From CAVQCA01 sp963710815 (GTDB lineage: Bacteria; Pseudomonadota; Gammaproteobacteria; UBA9214), in NCBI GenBank assembly GCA_963710815.1, contig CAVQCA010000084.1:39944-103943 (forward strand): 64,000 nt of DNA, given 5' to 3'. The translations under genes were made by a program, and so were the position numbers. Positions 1 to 7,969 of this stretch are shown here, piece by piece (within the stretch, counting starts at the first letter, position 1; the number at the start of each line of letters is the position of its first letter). Under the pieces are notes generated by a model, which saw only the letters and a program-made list of their open reading frames with translations, did not search any database and was not told where the DNA came from.

Positions 1-978
1 CTTGCGCAGCGCATCCAGCCGCGCGCGTTTCTCCGTTGACGTTTCGGTGATGCCGGTTTCCTTCTCCAGCGCCTTGATTTCCCGCTTCCGGCTGATGACA
101 TCCGGATGGCTGGGCGAATAGCGGCTGGCATAACTGATATATTCCGTGCGCAATTGCGCCAGTCTGGCGGCCGGACTCTGGATATCGCCCGACCCATAGG
201 GATCGAGGATGGCCAATTGACCTTCCAGATAGGTTTTCCGATCCTCCAGTGAGCGTAGCTGGGTATGGGTATCGCTGATCTCGGTTTCCGTGCGCTGGAG
301 GACCTGCGTGTTCAGGTCCCTCAGCTCGGGCAACTCGTTTACATGTTTTTCCTTGAAATCCGCCAGGGCGGCTTCGAGGCGGGAGATTTCCGCGTTCAGG
401 CGTTTGGACTCTTTCGTCAGGAACGACGTGGTTTCCTCCGCCTTCTCGGTGCGGGTTCTCAGGTTCTCATTCAAATAGAGCGTCGTGAGTTCATTGGCGA
501 CTTTCTGCACCAGTTGGGGATTTTTACCCTCAAAGCCGAGGGTGAAGGCGATGGTGGCCGCCGTGGGGCGGCCGGTGCGCGGGTCCATCACGTTCGCATT
601 GATCATGTTCAGCTTGATATCATCGCGCATGTCTTCAAGCACCTCTTCCGTCGTTTCATACTTGCGCTTGTGCTTGTACAGACCGTATTGATCAATGATC
701 TTCTGCAGATTGGTGCGGGTCATGACGCGCTGGCTGATAACCTGGATGCGTTCCGAGGCATAACTGGTGACGGTGGACTGGACCAGTTGAGACGGGATTT
801 CCTGCTCTTCGATCAGGATCGTGGCGGATGAGGAATAGGTGGGCGGCCAGACAAAGGCGGTGATGAGTCCCAGGAGGAAAACGATCCCGGCCACCAGGAT
901 GATCATGCCCCGCCGGCGCCGGAAGGCCTCGAGGTAGTCTCCGAAATCCAGCGTCTGTTCCAGTGCAAGTTCGGTCAT
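1..978 (-). CDS. Wzz/GumC-like polysaccharide chain-length determinant, C-terminal part beyond the left edge
   Basis: I translated the minus strand from an ATG at 978; the frame stays open to base 1, so at least 326 residues are visible and the 3' end is missing. The protein starts MTELALEQTLDFGDYLEAF, followed by a basic RRRRG stretch and a membrane segment at about residues 24-44. After that come a periplasmic beta/alpha part and long heptad-rich helices (about residues 180-326). This is the plan of the Wzz/GNVR polysaccharide co-polymerases that set polymer length at the inner membrane. The upstream SLBB export protein and outer-membrane barrel on the same strand fit an exopolysaccharide export operon. 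Whether a tyrosine-kinase domain is fused at the C-terminus cannot be seen. Confidence 0.85.
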   Translation of the reverse strand, partial: MTELALEQTLDFGDYLEAFRRRRGMIILVAGIVFLLGLITAFVWPPTYSSSATILIEEQEIPSQLVQSTVTSYASERIQVISQRVMTRTNLQKIIDQYGLYKHKRKYETTEEVLEDMRDDIKLNMINANVMDPRTGRPTAATIAFTLGFEGKNPQLVQKVANELTTLYLNENLRTRTEKAEETTSFLTKESKRLNAEISRLEAALADFKEKHVNELPELRDLNTQVLQRTETEISDTHTQLRSLEDRKTYLEGQLAILDPYGSGDIQSPAARLAQLRTEYISYASRYSPSHPDVISRKREIKALEKETGITETSTEKRARLDALRK

Positions 979-1050
979 GCGGGTCTCGTTCAGCCTCAGG
1001 TCGGGTGCGAGGTATCCAGCGCTATGCAAAAATACCAATAAAATAACAGG

Positions 1051-2313
1051 TTAACGTGAAGTAAATGTCTTTGTCGGTCGATAGGTGAGCGTCAAATAAA
1101 CCGCATTCTGCGTGGCCGTGCTGGAATTGGCGTTATCACTGGCGGAATACTGGTATTCACCCGTCAGCAGCCACTCCCGCTGCCAATGCCAGGTAATCGT
1201 GGGCCGGATTCTGAAAAAATTCCTGGGTTTGGTCTGCGAGGTTCCCGATGAATTGACGATGGTATCCTGCTTGTAGTACTCGACCATCAGGTTCGATCGC
1301 AGGGTCTCCGTAAAGCGGTGCTCCCCGGTCAGGGTCAGACGCGTAGTATCAAGGAGTCCTCCCGTGCCGCTCGGCGTGGCGATTTGTGACAGGGAGGCGC
1401 CCAGATTGCCTCTTTCCAGTGTCTTGGTAATGCTAGCCGCGTACACGGAACCGTTGTTTTTGACCTCATCTTTGTCAGTACCCGTCTGTACGCCACCAAA
1501 AGGACAATCCGGAAAACTGCCGATCATGAAGCAAACGCCTGTAGGTGTCGAGGTATCGGATCTTGTCTCACGCCAGCCCGCCAGCCAGGAAGTCGACAGG
1601 GTCTCGGTGTGCTGCCTGGTGAGGCCGAGCTGGATCGAATAGGTATCGGAATTCAGGTTGGTTTCCGGTAAATAGCGACTGAATGATGTGGACAGGGTCC
1701 CCTGGGTGAGCAGCGTGAATTGGCGAAGCAGTGAGGCGGAGACGGTATTGTAGTCATAGTTGACCAGATTGCTCTGGCCGACCTCATCGGAATACTTGAC
1801 CCGGTTGAACCGGTAGTCCAGATCCAGCCTGGTTTTTTCATTGAGCGATCTCGTCCAGCTGGGATTCAGGACGGTGCTCATGCGGGTGGCGCGGTTCGGG
1901 ATCACCTGGCCGGTCTGGGTCAGCTCCGAGTCCAGGGTGCTGTCCCGGGTGAGATCGATATTAGCCCCGAAATTATTGCGTTCGGTCTTTTGATAGCCGT
2001 TGACCTTGAAGTGGTAATCCTCGCGGTTCAGCAGGCTGCTGCTGTTCTCACCGCTGCCCCCATAGAAGCGCCGGACCGAGACATCCGCATTGCCGAATAA
2101 CCCCTGGTTTTCCCTCGACACCCCGAACTTCACCGCCGGCGTGACGTCCGCCTCCCACACCGAGTCATGACTGGCCGTGGTCAACCGGATGTTGTCGTTG
2201 TAGCCTGAGCGCAGGGAAACCGTCGGCTCCACCGACCATTCCGCCGCATGAACCGGCAACGACACCCCCGCCAGCAAGGTCAGAGCCAGACCTGGAATGT
2301 TAAGTCGGCGCAT
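1051..2313 (-). CDS. Outer-membrane beta-barrel protein of an exopolysaccharide export cluster
   Basis: This 420-residue protein has a clear signal peptide (MRRLNIPGLALTLLAGVSLPVHA, cut near residue 23). The rest is made of alternating-residue strands with aromatic girdles, for example SVEPTVSLRSGYNDNIRL and repeated 'TGEYQYSAS'-like strands, ending in an aromatic/basic tail (LTLTYRPTKTFTSR). It looks like the large uncharacterised barrel found in exosortase/EPS clusters (the 'PEP-CTERM system-associated' barrel family). Its place between the SLBB protein and the Wzz-like gene supports a role in polymer export or surface anchoring. The name is inferred from architecture and context; no catalytic motif is visible. 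Confidence 0.72.
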   Translation of the reverse strand: MRRLNIPGLALTLLAGVSLPVHAAEWSVEPTVSLRSGYNDNIRLTTASHDSVWEADVTPAVKFGVSRENQGLFGNADVSVRRFYGGSGENSSSLLNREDYHFKVNGYQKTERNNFGANIDLTRDSTLDSELTQTGQVIPNRATRMSTVLNPSWTRSLNEKTRLDLDYRFNRVKYSDEVGQSNLVNYDYNTVSASLLRQFTLLTQGTLSTSFSRYLPETNLNSDTYSIQLGLTRQHTETLSTSWLAGWRETRSDTSTPTGVCFMIGSFPDCPFGGVQTGTDKDEVKNNGSVYAASITKTLERGNLGASLSQIATPSGTGGLLDTTRLTLTGEHRFTETLRSNLMVEYYKQDTIVNSSGTSQTKPRNFFRIRPTITWHWQREWLLTGEYQYSASDNANSSTATQNAVYLTLTYRPTKTFTSR

Positions 2314-2512
2314 GGCTGGATGGGTGCTGGTCAGAGGCCATTATATGGAATAAGAAACAATGCCTTGGTATTCCCCGGGAGTTCCAGTCCGATGTGCCAG
2401 GTCAGGGGCGATTCATCATGACAGGGTAATTCGGCTATATCGAGATGACGCCTCTCCGCCTGGTCTCTGGGGGGTATTTGAAGTGAAGGTTTTATAGTTA
2501 TTAATCTTTCCG

Positions 2513-2611
2513 TGTATTTCCGTGTGCTTCCGTGGCCATTAAGATTTTCACTCTTCACTCTTCACTCTTCACTCTTTACCTTTCACTTCTCACTTCTCAC
2601 TTCTCACTTCA
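2513..2611. repeat. CACGGAA half-palindrome plus heptamer array (one-armed copy)
   Basis: TTCCGTG units at 2518-2534 end in a CCGTGGCCATT core. They are followed by a run of TTCACTC and TTCTCAC heptamers (2548-2610), which read GAGTGAA/GTGAGAA on the minus strand. The array begins 4 bases after the TGA stop of the minus-strand SLBB gene. Only one arm is present here; other copies have two. Confidence 0.85.
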
Positions 2612-3187
2612 TCAAGGAACCACCACCACATCCCCGCTCTGCAGGATGATATTCTGCCCCAGATCCTCACCCTTCTCGATATCCCCATAACGGAACGGGA
2701 TCGATCTCTGCTTCCCGTTCTCCCGACGCAACACGGTGATCTTGTTGTCGGAGGCATAGGGCGTCATGCCTCCGGCCATGCTCAGCGCCTGCACGACATC
2801 GACATAGCGGTTGACCTGGAATTCTCCCGGCCTGGCCACCTTGCCAATCACGTAAACCTTGTTGCCATCCAGCTTCAGGGTGGACACCGTCACGGACGGG
2901 TCCGGGATATATTTTTTCAGCTTCTCGGTAATTCGATCCTGCAGTTCAGTGACCGATTTTCCGGCTGCCTGGATGTTTCCAACCAGCGGAAAGGACATCC
3001 CGCCATCCGGTCGGACCAGCACCTGCTTTTGAAGGTTGTCCTCTTCCCAGACGGAGATATCGAGGACGTCTCCGGGTTGAATTTTGTAGGTGTTATTAGT
3101 AGAAGTTCCCTCATCAGCCCAAGAGACCTGTAGCGAGAGGAATGTCAAAATCGCAATCAATAATACAATAGGTGACTTAGCCATCAT
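2612..3187 (-). CDS. Polysaccharide export protein, Wza/EpsE-like (SLBB family)
   Basis: The 191-residue protein begins at the tandem ATG ATG (MMAKSPIVL); an in-frame TTG seven codons upstream is possible but less likely. A hydrophobic signal segment (about residues 4-24) ends near SWA. It is followed by the polysaccharide-export domain (YKIQPGDVLDISVWEEDNLQ, then VRPDGGMSFPLVGNIQAAGKS) and one SLBB domain (VYVIGKVARPGEFQVNRYVDVVQAL). Family members form the periplasmic/outer-membrane channel for capsule or EPS export. It is short for Wza and lacks an obvious lipobox Cys. It heads the minus-strand series that continues with the barrel and Wzz-like genes. Confidence 0.88.
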   Translation of the reverse strand: MMAKSPIVLLIAILTFLSLQVSWADEGTSTNNTYKIQPGDVLDISVWEEDNLQKQVLVRPDGGMSFPLVGNIQAAGKSVTELQDRITEKLKKYIPDPSVTVSTLKLDGNKVYVIGKVARPGEFQVNRYVDVVQALSMAGGMTPYASDNKITVLRRENGKQRSIPFRYGDIEKGEDLGQNIILQSGDVVVVP

Positions 3188-3285
3188 TTGAATCCCGGAT
3201 ATTCCCAAGGTGGATACCAGACAACCTTAGTTGTTCTGCTCTGGCAGATAGTATCGTTTCTTTATCAGTCAATGGAGTAAGCGAT

Positions 3286-3976
3286 GAATGGCACTTACTT
3301 AAGGAATAAGCAGCTGATGTAGTGGATAAAAAAAGGCTGGTCCGAGTGATAAGCTGTAAGTCGCCAGACCAACACCCATCACCTGAGGGACCAGCCTGTA
3401 TGCATCCTAATCAACGCGCCTGTCTGCATCAACAGCAACGTGTTTGTCGCCATGCTGCCAACAGCGATTCCTACGTCTTTTTCAATCTGCTTACCGGCCC
3501 GGAACTGCTGGAGCCAGTGGAAACGCTGCTGCTGCCCGAGCATCGGGAACGGCTGTTTCCACCTGGATCTGCGCAACATCAAGACCACCTTGGGTATGGA
3601 GCGGTTGAGTTGCCGCACATCGGTGATGGTGCAGAAGGAGATCTGGGTCTATCTGTTGGCCTACAACCTGATCCGACTGCTGATGGCTCAGTCGGCCATA
3701 TTGGCCGAGGTGTTACCGCGTCAGCAGAGCTTCAAACACACCCTGCAAATCTGGATTGCCTGGCGGCAGAGCGTGACCGGGACCGACGACGATAAACTTG
3801 CCGGACTATTCATCCTGATTGCACAGCAGCACGTCGGAAATCGTCCGGGACGCCTCGAGCCAAGAGCCGTCAAACGAAGACCAAAACCCTTCCCGCTACT
3901 CACCAAACCGCGTCCTATCGCCAGGGAGGAAATTCAGCTATATGGACGCCCGAAGAAGCTTAAGTAAGTGCCATTC
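3286..3976. mobile_element. IS4-family insertion sequence, internally deleted (691 bp)
   Basis: Both ends carry a perfect 18-bp inverted repeat, gaatggcacttacttaag at 3286-3303 and its complement at 3959-3976. The element is flanked by an exact 11-bp direct duplication gagtaagcgat (3275-3285 and 3977-3987), as expected for IS4-type transposition. Inside, the transposase lacks its middle. A perfect 10-bp inverted repeat (aggctggtcc at 3334-3343, ggaccagcct at 3388-3397) sits just before the transposase ATG at 3400. Its position recalls hairpins in IS10/IS50 that block expression from outside transcripts. Intact relatives are about 1.4 kb, so roughly half is lost. Confidence 0.9.
3400..3967 (+). 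pseudogene. Remnant of IS4-family DDE transposase
   Basis: An N-terminal piece starting MHPNQRACLHQQQ and containing LLTGPELLEPVETLL and EHRERLFPP runs in one frame from 3400 to about 3565. It then joins, in a different frame, a C-terminal piece with LDLRNIKTTLGMERLSCRT, KEIWVYLLAYNLIRLLMAQ, and a terminal basic region ending GRPKKLK at 3967. The segment that would carry the first two catalytic Asp residues is absent. The residue before LDLRNIK is His, where intact relatives as I recall them have the catalytic Glu. The junction is out of frame, so no active transposase can be made. Assignment rests on recognised family motifs. Confidence 0.85.
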
Positions 3977-4059
3977 GAGTAAGCGATGATGTGGCGAGAG
4001 AGCCGTGTCGTCTTAAAAAAGGGCTCATCGGTGAAATCTGTGGGCGATTTAGCGGCAGG

Positions 4060-4284
4060 TTAATGAATTTTACACTGTTGAAGGGTACGGTATAGCTTCC
4101 TGCAGTGTAGTGTCAATATTGTTTCGCGCTTTGCTTCAGGGGGCGATTGGCTCCGGTCATTCCTCATGCCGCCGGGGTAGACGGCGTCTTTTCCCATTTC
4201 CTCAAGCAGTTTCATGTTCATGTACTTACGGGTACCCCACTCAATAGCAGAGACATGCCGCAGTAATGTCCAGGGAATACCCAT
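4060..4284 (-). CDS. Small ORF of unknown function overlapping the end of the FadL-like gene
   Basis: This 74-codon frame begins with an ATG that overlaps the TGA stop of the upstream porin gene (TGATG), an arrangement that allows translational coupling. The product (MGIPWTLLRHVSAIEWG..., ending QQCKIH) has no signal peptide, no membrane segment and no domain I recognise; it is rich in Arg/Lys. It could be a decayed gene end or a chance frame next to the IS remnant. Only the coupling geometry supports it. Confidence 0.25.
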   Translation of the reverse strand: MGIPWTLLRHVSAIEWGTRKYMNMKLLEEMGKDAVYPGGMRNDRSQSPPEAKRETILTLHCRKLYRTLQQCKIH

Positions 4285-5591
4285 CAGAGCTTGTATCCGA
4301 AACTTACCCCGTATGCATTCTGGTACATTTTCAATGTTGCGGTATCACCAATCAGCGTGGGGCCTTCTTCCTTATGCTGGAAGGCATGTACGTAGGAGAA
4401 GCTCCACTCCACCTGTTTGCTGGGACTGTAGGTCGTTCCCAGGGTCAGATGATTCTGGACCACCGCGGGCGCCACAACGCCGAACAACAACGGGCCTCTG
4501 GCGCCGGAAAGGTTGGGATTACCACCGTTTGTGATTTCGCGCATCGGGCTCTTGCCATAGTTCCAGCCGGCGCGAAAGGTCCACTGACTGTTGTAGTCAT
4601 AGAGCGCACCGATCTTGAAGACGGTCTGATCGCGCCATTCGAAACCCAGCCCATCGGGCTGCCCCAGTGAATTTTTCTCCTGACTCTTGGGGAAGGGAGA
4701 GCCGCTTACGTTCACGGTCTTGTTGCCGATGGCGGCAACATCCGAATAGAGGGTGCGGGTGATATCAAAGCCCACGGTAAGTTTCGGCATGAGTTTGTAG
4801 GCAATGCCGACGCCAAAATTCGCCGGTGTATCGAGCTCTCCATGATTCGCGAACAGGTCTTCGTATTTATTGAATTTCGTCATATGGATTTTGGAGGTAT
4901 AGACCGCACCGAGGGACAGTTTTTTGTCAAAAAATTTGCCCATCCAGCCGAAGCGGGCTCCCGCGCCATACGCATAGGCGTTGCCATTATTGGTCAGCGT
5001 GTCGGTATACAGACCGGTACTGGTAAAATTGGAAAAATAATCGAGGCCAAAGGCGCGGAACTGCTGGACGCTGAAGACAGGCGAGAAACCAATGGTGTTA
5101 TTTTTGGCAAACGCATACGAAACCGTCGGCGCTATCTGCATGATGGCGAGGTTTATGCCCAGCGTCTGGTCGGTGTTGGCCCCCGTCAGATTGTTGTACA
5201 GGTTGGTGTTGTAACGGCTGCCACCACCACCGGCGGGTATGGCGGAGAACCCGAAGGACAGTTTCCGGTTAAACTTGTAAGTCGCCGCCATGGCAGGAAA
5301 CGCATAGAGATCCGCGCTGCTGTTTACCTTCAACCCACCGAGTTCGGCGGAGGCCTTGGGCATGAAGACATCCATACCGACGTCAAAACGGGTACCGACA
5401 AAACCGATGCTTGCCGGATTGACGGCGCCGGCGACGGCATCCTGCGGCATGGCGATCGCCACGCCACCTGCCCCTCGGGACTTGGTGCCCTGGCCAATCA
5501 GGAACATGCCGTTGGTAGCATGGCTTGCGGTCGGTAAGGCAAGTGCTACCGTGATCATCATCATCGGCAGCCATTTGTAGAATCGGTTCAT
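4284..5591 (-). CDS. OmpP1/FadL-family outer-membrane transporter
   Basis: The 435-residue protein starts at MNRFYKWLP, eight bases after a strong GGAGGAG ribosome site; a start 12 codons upstream lacks such a site. A signal peptide ends near ASHA. The mature N-terminus has the FadL hatch signature: NGMFLIGQGTKSRGAGG followed by AMPQDAVAGAVNPA. The rest alternates barrel strands and ends with aromatic VSFGYKL. Family members move long-chain fatty acids or other hydrophobic compounds across the outer membrane. The substrate here is unknown. The gene stands alone except for the small coupled ORF downstream. Confidence 0.92.
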   Translation of the reverse strand: MNRFYKWLPMMMITVALALPTASHATNGMFLIGQGTKSRGAGGVAIAMPQDAVAGAVNPASIGFVGTRFDVGMDVFMPKASAELGGLKVNSSADLYAFPAMAATYKFNRKLSFGFSAIPAGGGGSRYNTNLYNNLTGANTDQTLGINLAIMQIAPTVSYAFAKNNTIGFSPVFSVQQFRAFGLDYFSNFTSTGLYTDTLTNNGNAYAYGAGARFGWMGKFFDKKLSLGAVYTSKIHMTKFNKYEDLFANHGELDTPANFGVGIAYKLMPKLTVGFDITRTLYSDVAAIGNKTVNVSGSPFPKSQEKNSLGQPDGLGFEWRDQTVFKIGALYDYNSQWTFRAGWNYGKSPMREITNGGNPNLSGARGPLLFGVVAPAVVQNHLTLGTTYSPSKQVEWSFSYVHAFQHKEEGPTLIGDTATLKMYQNAYGVSFGYKL

Positions 5592-6201
5592 CAAAGTACT
5601 CCTCCGGATATTCAGGGACTTATTCATTCATTGTTCGCCAGGCAGACTACACATGAGACCGTTAGCTGATGTTCTGGGCTGGTAGCAGGCCAGATGTTTA
5701 TTTCCCGCCATGGAGATTCCTGCTAGTCGAAATCAAGGCGCCGTTCTCCAGGATCCGTTGCTGTCAGGCAGGTTCTTCAGACCTTGTCGTAACAAATGAT
5801 TTTTCAGGGTTTGTTGTGTGTTATGAACTTATCTACCATTAGTGATTTTCTACCATAACGTCACCTCCCCCTTCCGGGAGAGGACCGGGATGAGGAGATA
5901 ATGTCAGGCTTTTATGTGTGAATAATTCTTCCCCCAGGCAAGCCCTGCTACCCTGATAGCGTCGAGGTCAATAACGGAGAGCGGGATGCATCTGCCCAAA
6001 AAACTCCTGAATCACTCGAATCTTAGGATAACAGGATAGTGTATAGCCGGTCGCGTTTTGTCAAGATTGAAAGCGGTGTTTATCATTAAGAACATGCAGG
6101 TGGCTAAACAGACAATGCCGCTCCCGTGGCGGCAGGCAACCCTGCCGCAAATGTTGCGGGAGTGCGACCGGGCGCTTGCGCACCGTACTCGTATCCGCAT
6201 G
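5592..6201. other. Intergenic region without a supported gene
   Basis: No convincing gene lies here. The stretch 5779-5840 (accttgtcgtaacaaat ... cagggtttgttg) is a diverged copy of 7841-7905, which lies just downstream of the intact repeat protein. This suggests that this side and the next secreted-protein gene were duplicated together with their 3' flanks. Confidence 0.5.
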
Positions 6202-6236
6202 AAAAACGGCGTAACCAGTACTGGTTACGCCGTGGA
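6202..6236 (-). terminator. Rho-independent terminator for the decayed secreted-protein gene
   Basis: The bases from 6206 to 6233 form a near-perfect hairpin (acggcgtaaccag ... ctggttacgccgt). On the minus strand it is followed by a T-run (complement of aaaaa at 6202-6206). It lies about 75 bases beyond the stop at 6310-6312. The same hairpin recurs at 7911-7943 beyond the paralogous gene. Confidence 0.75.
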
Positions 6237-6309
6237 TTTCAACGCGCTGCGCTCGCCGTGCGCGTAAGCGAGTACATCCGGGGAACCGGCGTTCCTGCCG
6301 GGGGGTTAT

Positions 6310-7561
6310 TTATCGACAAGTCCGCTTGCGGCGGCGCCAGCCGAGCCAGGCAATGAAACCGGCTGGCAACCACCATTGCCCACGATTGGGCGCCGTGTTG
6401 CTGGACAGGGTGCAACCTCCGCTGTTGGTTGTGCGCGTGTCGGCGAATGCCGTGCCGCCGCCGCCCGTGCCGCCACCGCCCATTCCCCCGGGATCACTGA
6501 CGGTGCCTAATGCAGGGTCCGTGTCATTGGGGCCATTGTCCATGATGGTCAACTGGACACAGTAATTACCGGTGGTCAGCGGCCCGTAGTCCAGACTGCC
6601 CGGTTCCGGGCATGTCTGGCCGTCTGCCGGGAAGGGGGCGGACTCAATGGTGTCCCCCTGAGTCGTATCGAAGCTGACCCAATTGTTATTCGAGAAGATG
6701 CGCCAGGCAGGTTTGTTTGGAACGCCGCCCGCCAGGGGTATCACGATAGAAACGCTGGGGGTGGTTACCGTGCTGACCGTATAGTCAAAGCAGTCACCGA
6801 CACACTGTAGATCGACACCGCTATCGAGCGGAATATTTTTCTCGGCAAGCTGTTCGATAGCTCAATCTGTCCGCCGTGGTCAACGTGCCATCGCTGGTTT
6901 TCAGGGTGGCGTCGAGAAAACGCACCACACCGTCCATATACAGCGTATAGGGCACGCCGTTGAAACCGGAAGGCGGTTGTCCAGGAAGATCCTCCACGTG
7001 AGCGGCGAAAGGAGGATCAAAGGCAAATGTCGATTGATCGGCGCAGGGTGCGGGTGTACAGGTAATCGACGCATAGCCAAGGTCTTCCGGGAAGTCGGCT
7101 GCTCCCGCCGAGATTGATCGCCGGAACCCCGTTCCATGCTCACATACCACCGGGTTTTGAATTCCAGTGTACCGTCCGGGTTGCCGGTAATGCCGCCGTT
7201 CTGGGTCAAATCAAAACCGGTATTGGTGAAGAAAGACCAGGGCGCGTCGATGCCTGTTTGCTCGTCACCCGTGGGAGCGCCCGTATGCGATCCGGTGGCC
7301 GGCTGGTCATGTCCGATCACCACGCCGGCCGAGGGTCCGGGGTTCAGCGGTACATAAATACTGACAGTCGGTGACACTGCCATGGAAAAGTAGGAACCGG
7401 ATGCCGGTGGAACGCTTGGACTCCCGGGAACCCCGGCATCGAAAAACAGCACCGGGATGATGTCCGGGCTCAGGTTCGTAGGCCAGTCGGAGGCGATTAC
7501 TCCAGCCAGATGCAAGGGTAAAGGCGCCGGTGACCGCCACGATTAAACCTGTTTTTTTCAT
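6310..7561 (-). pseudogene. Decayed paralogue of the neighbouring secreted repeat protein
   Basis: Reading from an ATG at 7561 behind an AGGAGGAG ribosome site, a signal peptide (MKKTGLIVAVTGAFTLA) is visible. Fragments homologous to the 591-residue neighbour then continue in changing frames: GHDQPATGSHTG and DAPWSFFTNTGFD; WNGVPAINLGG; GFNGVPYTLYMDG; and last a Gly-rich linker with the tail GCTLSSNTAPNRGQWWLP. Frame changes are needed near 7505, about 7125 (two close together) and about 6858. Only one repeat unit is present, against three in the neighbour. The last 140 residues carry an extra segment not seen there. It could also be a run of assembly errors, but four shifts in one gene favour decay. 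Confidence 0.75.
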
Positions 7562-7910
7562 TTCTTTCTCCTCCTAAGGATCGGATAGTGAGTCGCCTGG
7601 TCGTGCAAGTGCCAGGGTAGTGTCCGGCATCAGATGGTGCATGGCAACGGCCGCTTCATGGAAGGTGCGCGTGACGGCTGAGATGTAAGTTTCACTGTGA
7701 TGCCCTACTGATTAAGTGGTTTTTTACCTGCTTTTGGTTACTTATATTATCGGCGTTGGGCGCATTGTTCCACAGGTATATCCTTTGCCTTTACACTCAG
7801 TATCAGGCATCTCCGGTCGGTATATGAAACATCCGTGTGAGACCTTACCGTAACAAATACTGTTTTGGTGCTTCAGGGTTTGTTGCGAGTTATAGGGACG
7901 TATCCACATA
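7562..7910. other. Leader of the decayed gene and 3' flank of the repeat-protein gene
   Basis: No gene is seen. The right part (7841-7905) repeats the 5779-5840 segment. The left part would hold the promoter of the decayed gene; only weak AT-rich candidates around 7725-7750 are visible. Confidence 0.4.
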
Positions 7911-7943
7911 AAAAAACGGCGTAACCAGTGCTGGCTACGCCGT
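7911..7943 (-). terminator. Rho-independent terminator for the secreted repeat protein
   Basis: Hairpin acggcgtaaccag ... ctggctacgccgt (7916-7943), with a run of T on the minus strand (complement of aaaaaa at 7911-7916). It lies 27 bases beyond the stop codon of the minus-strand gene. Confidence 0.78.
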
Positions 7944-7969
7944 GGATTTCAAGGAACCGCGGTGTTGTC

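Noticed and set aside
265..831. Long plus-strand frames opposite the first gene
   Set aside because: They are antisense to the Wzz-like gene, whose translation has the correct family features; the antisense products show no domain or ribosome site.
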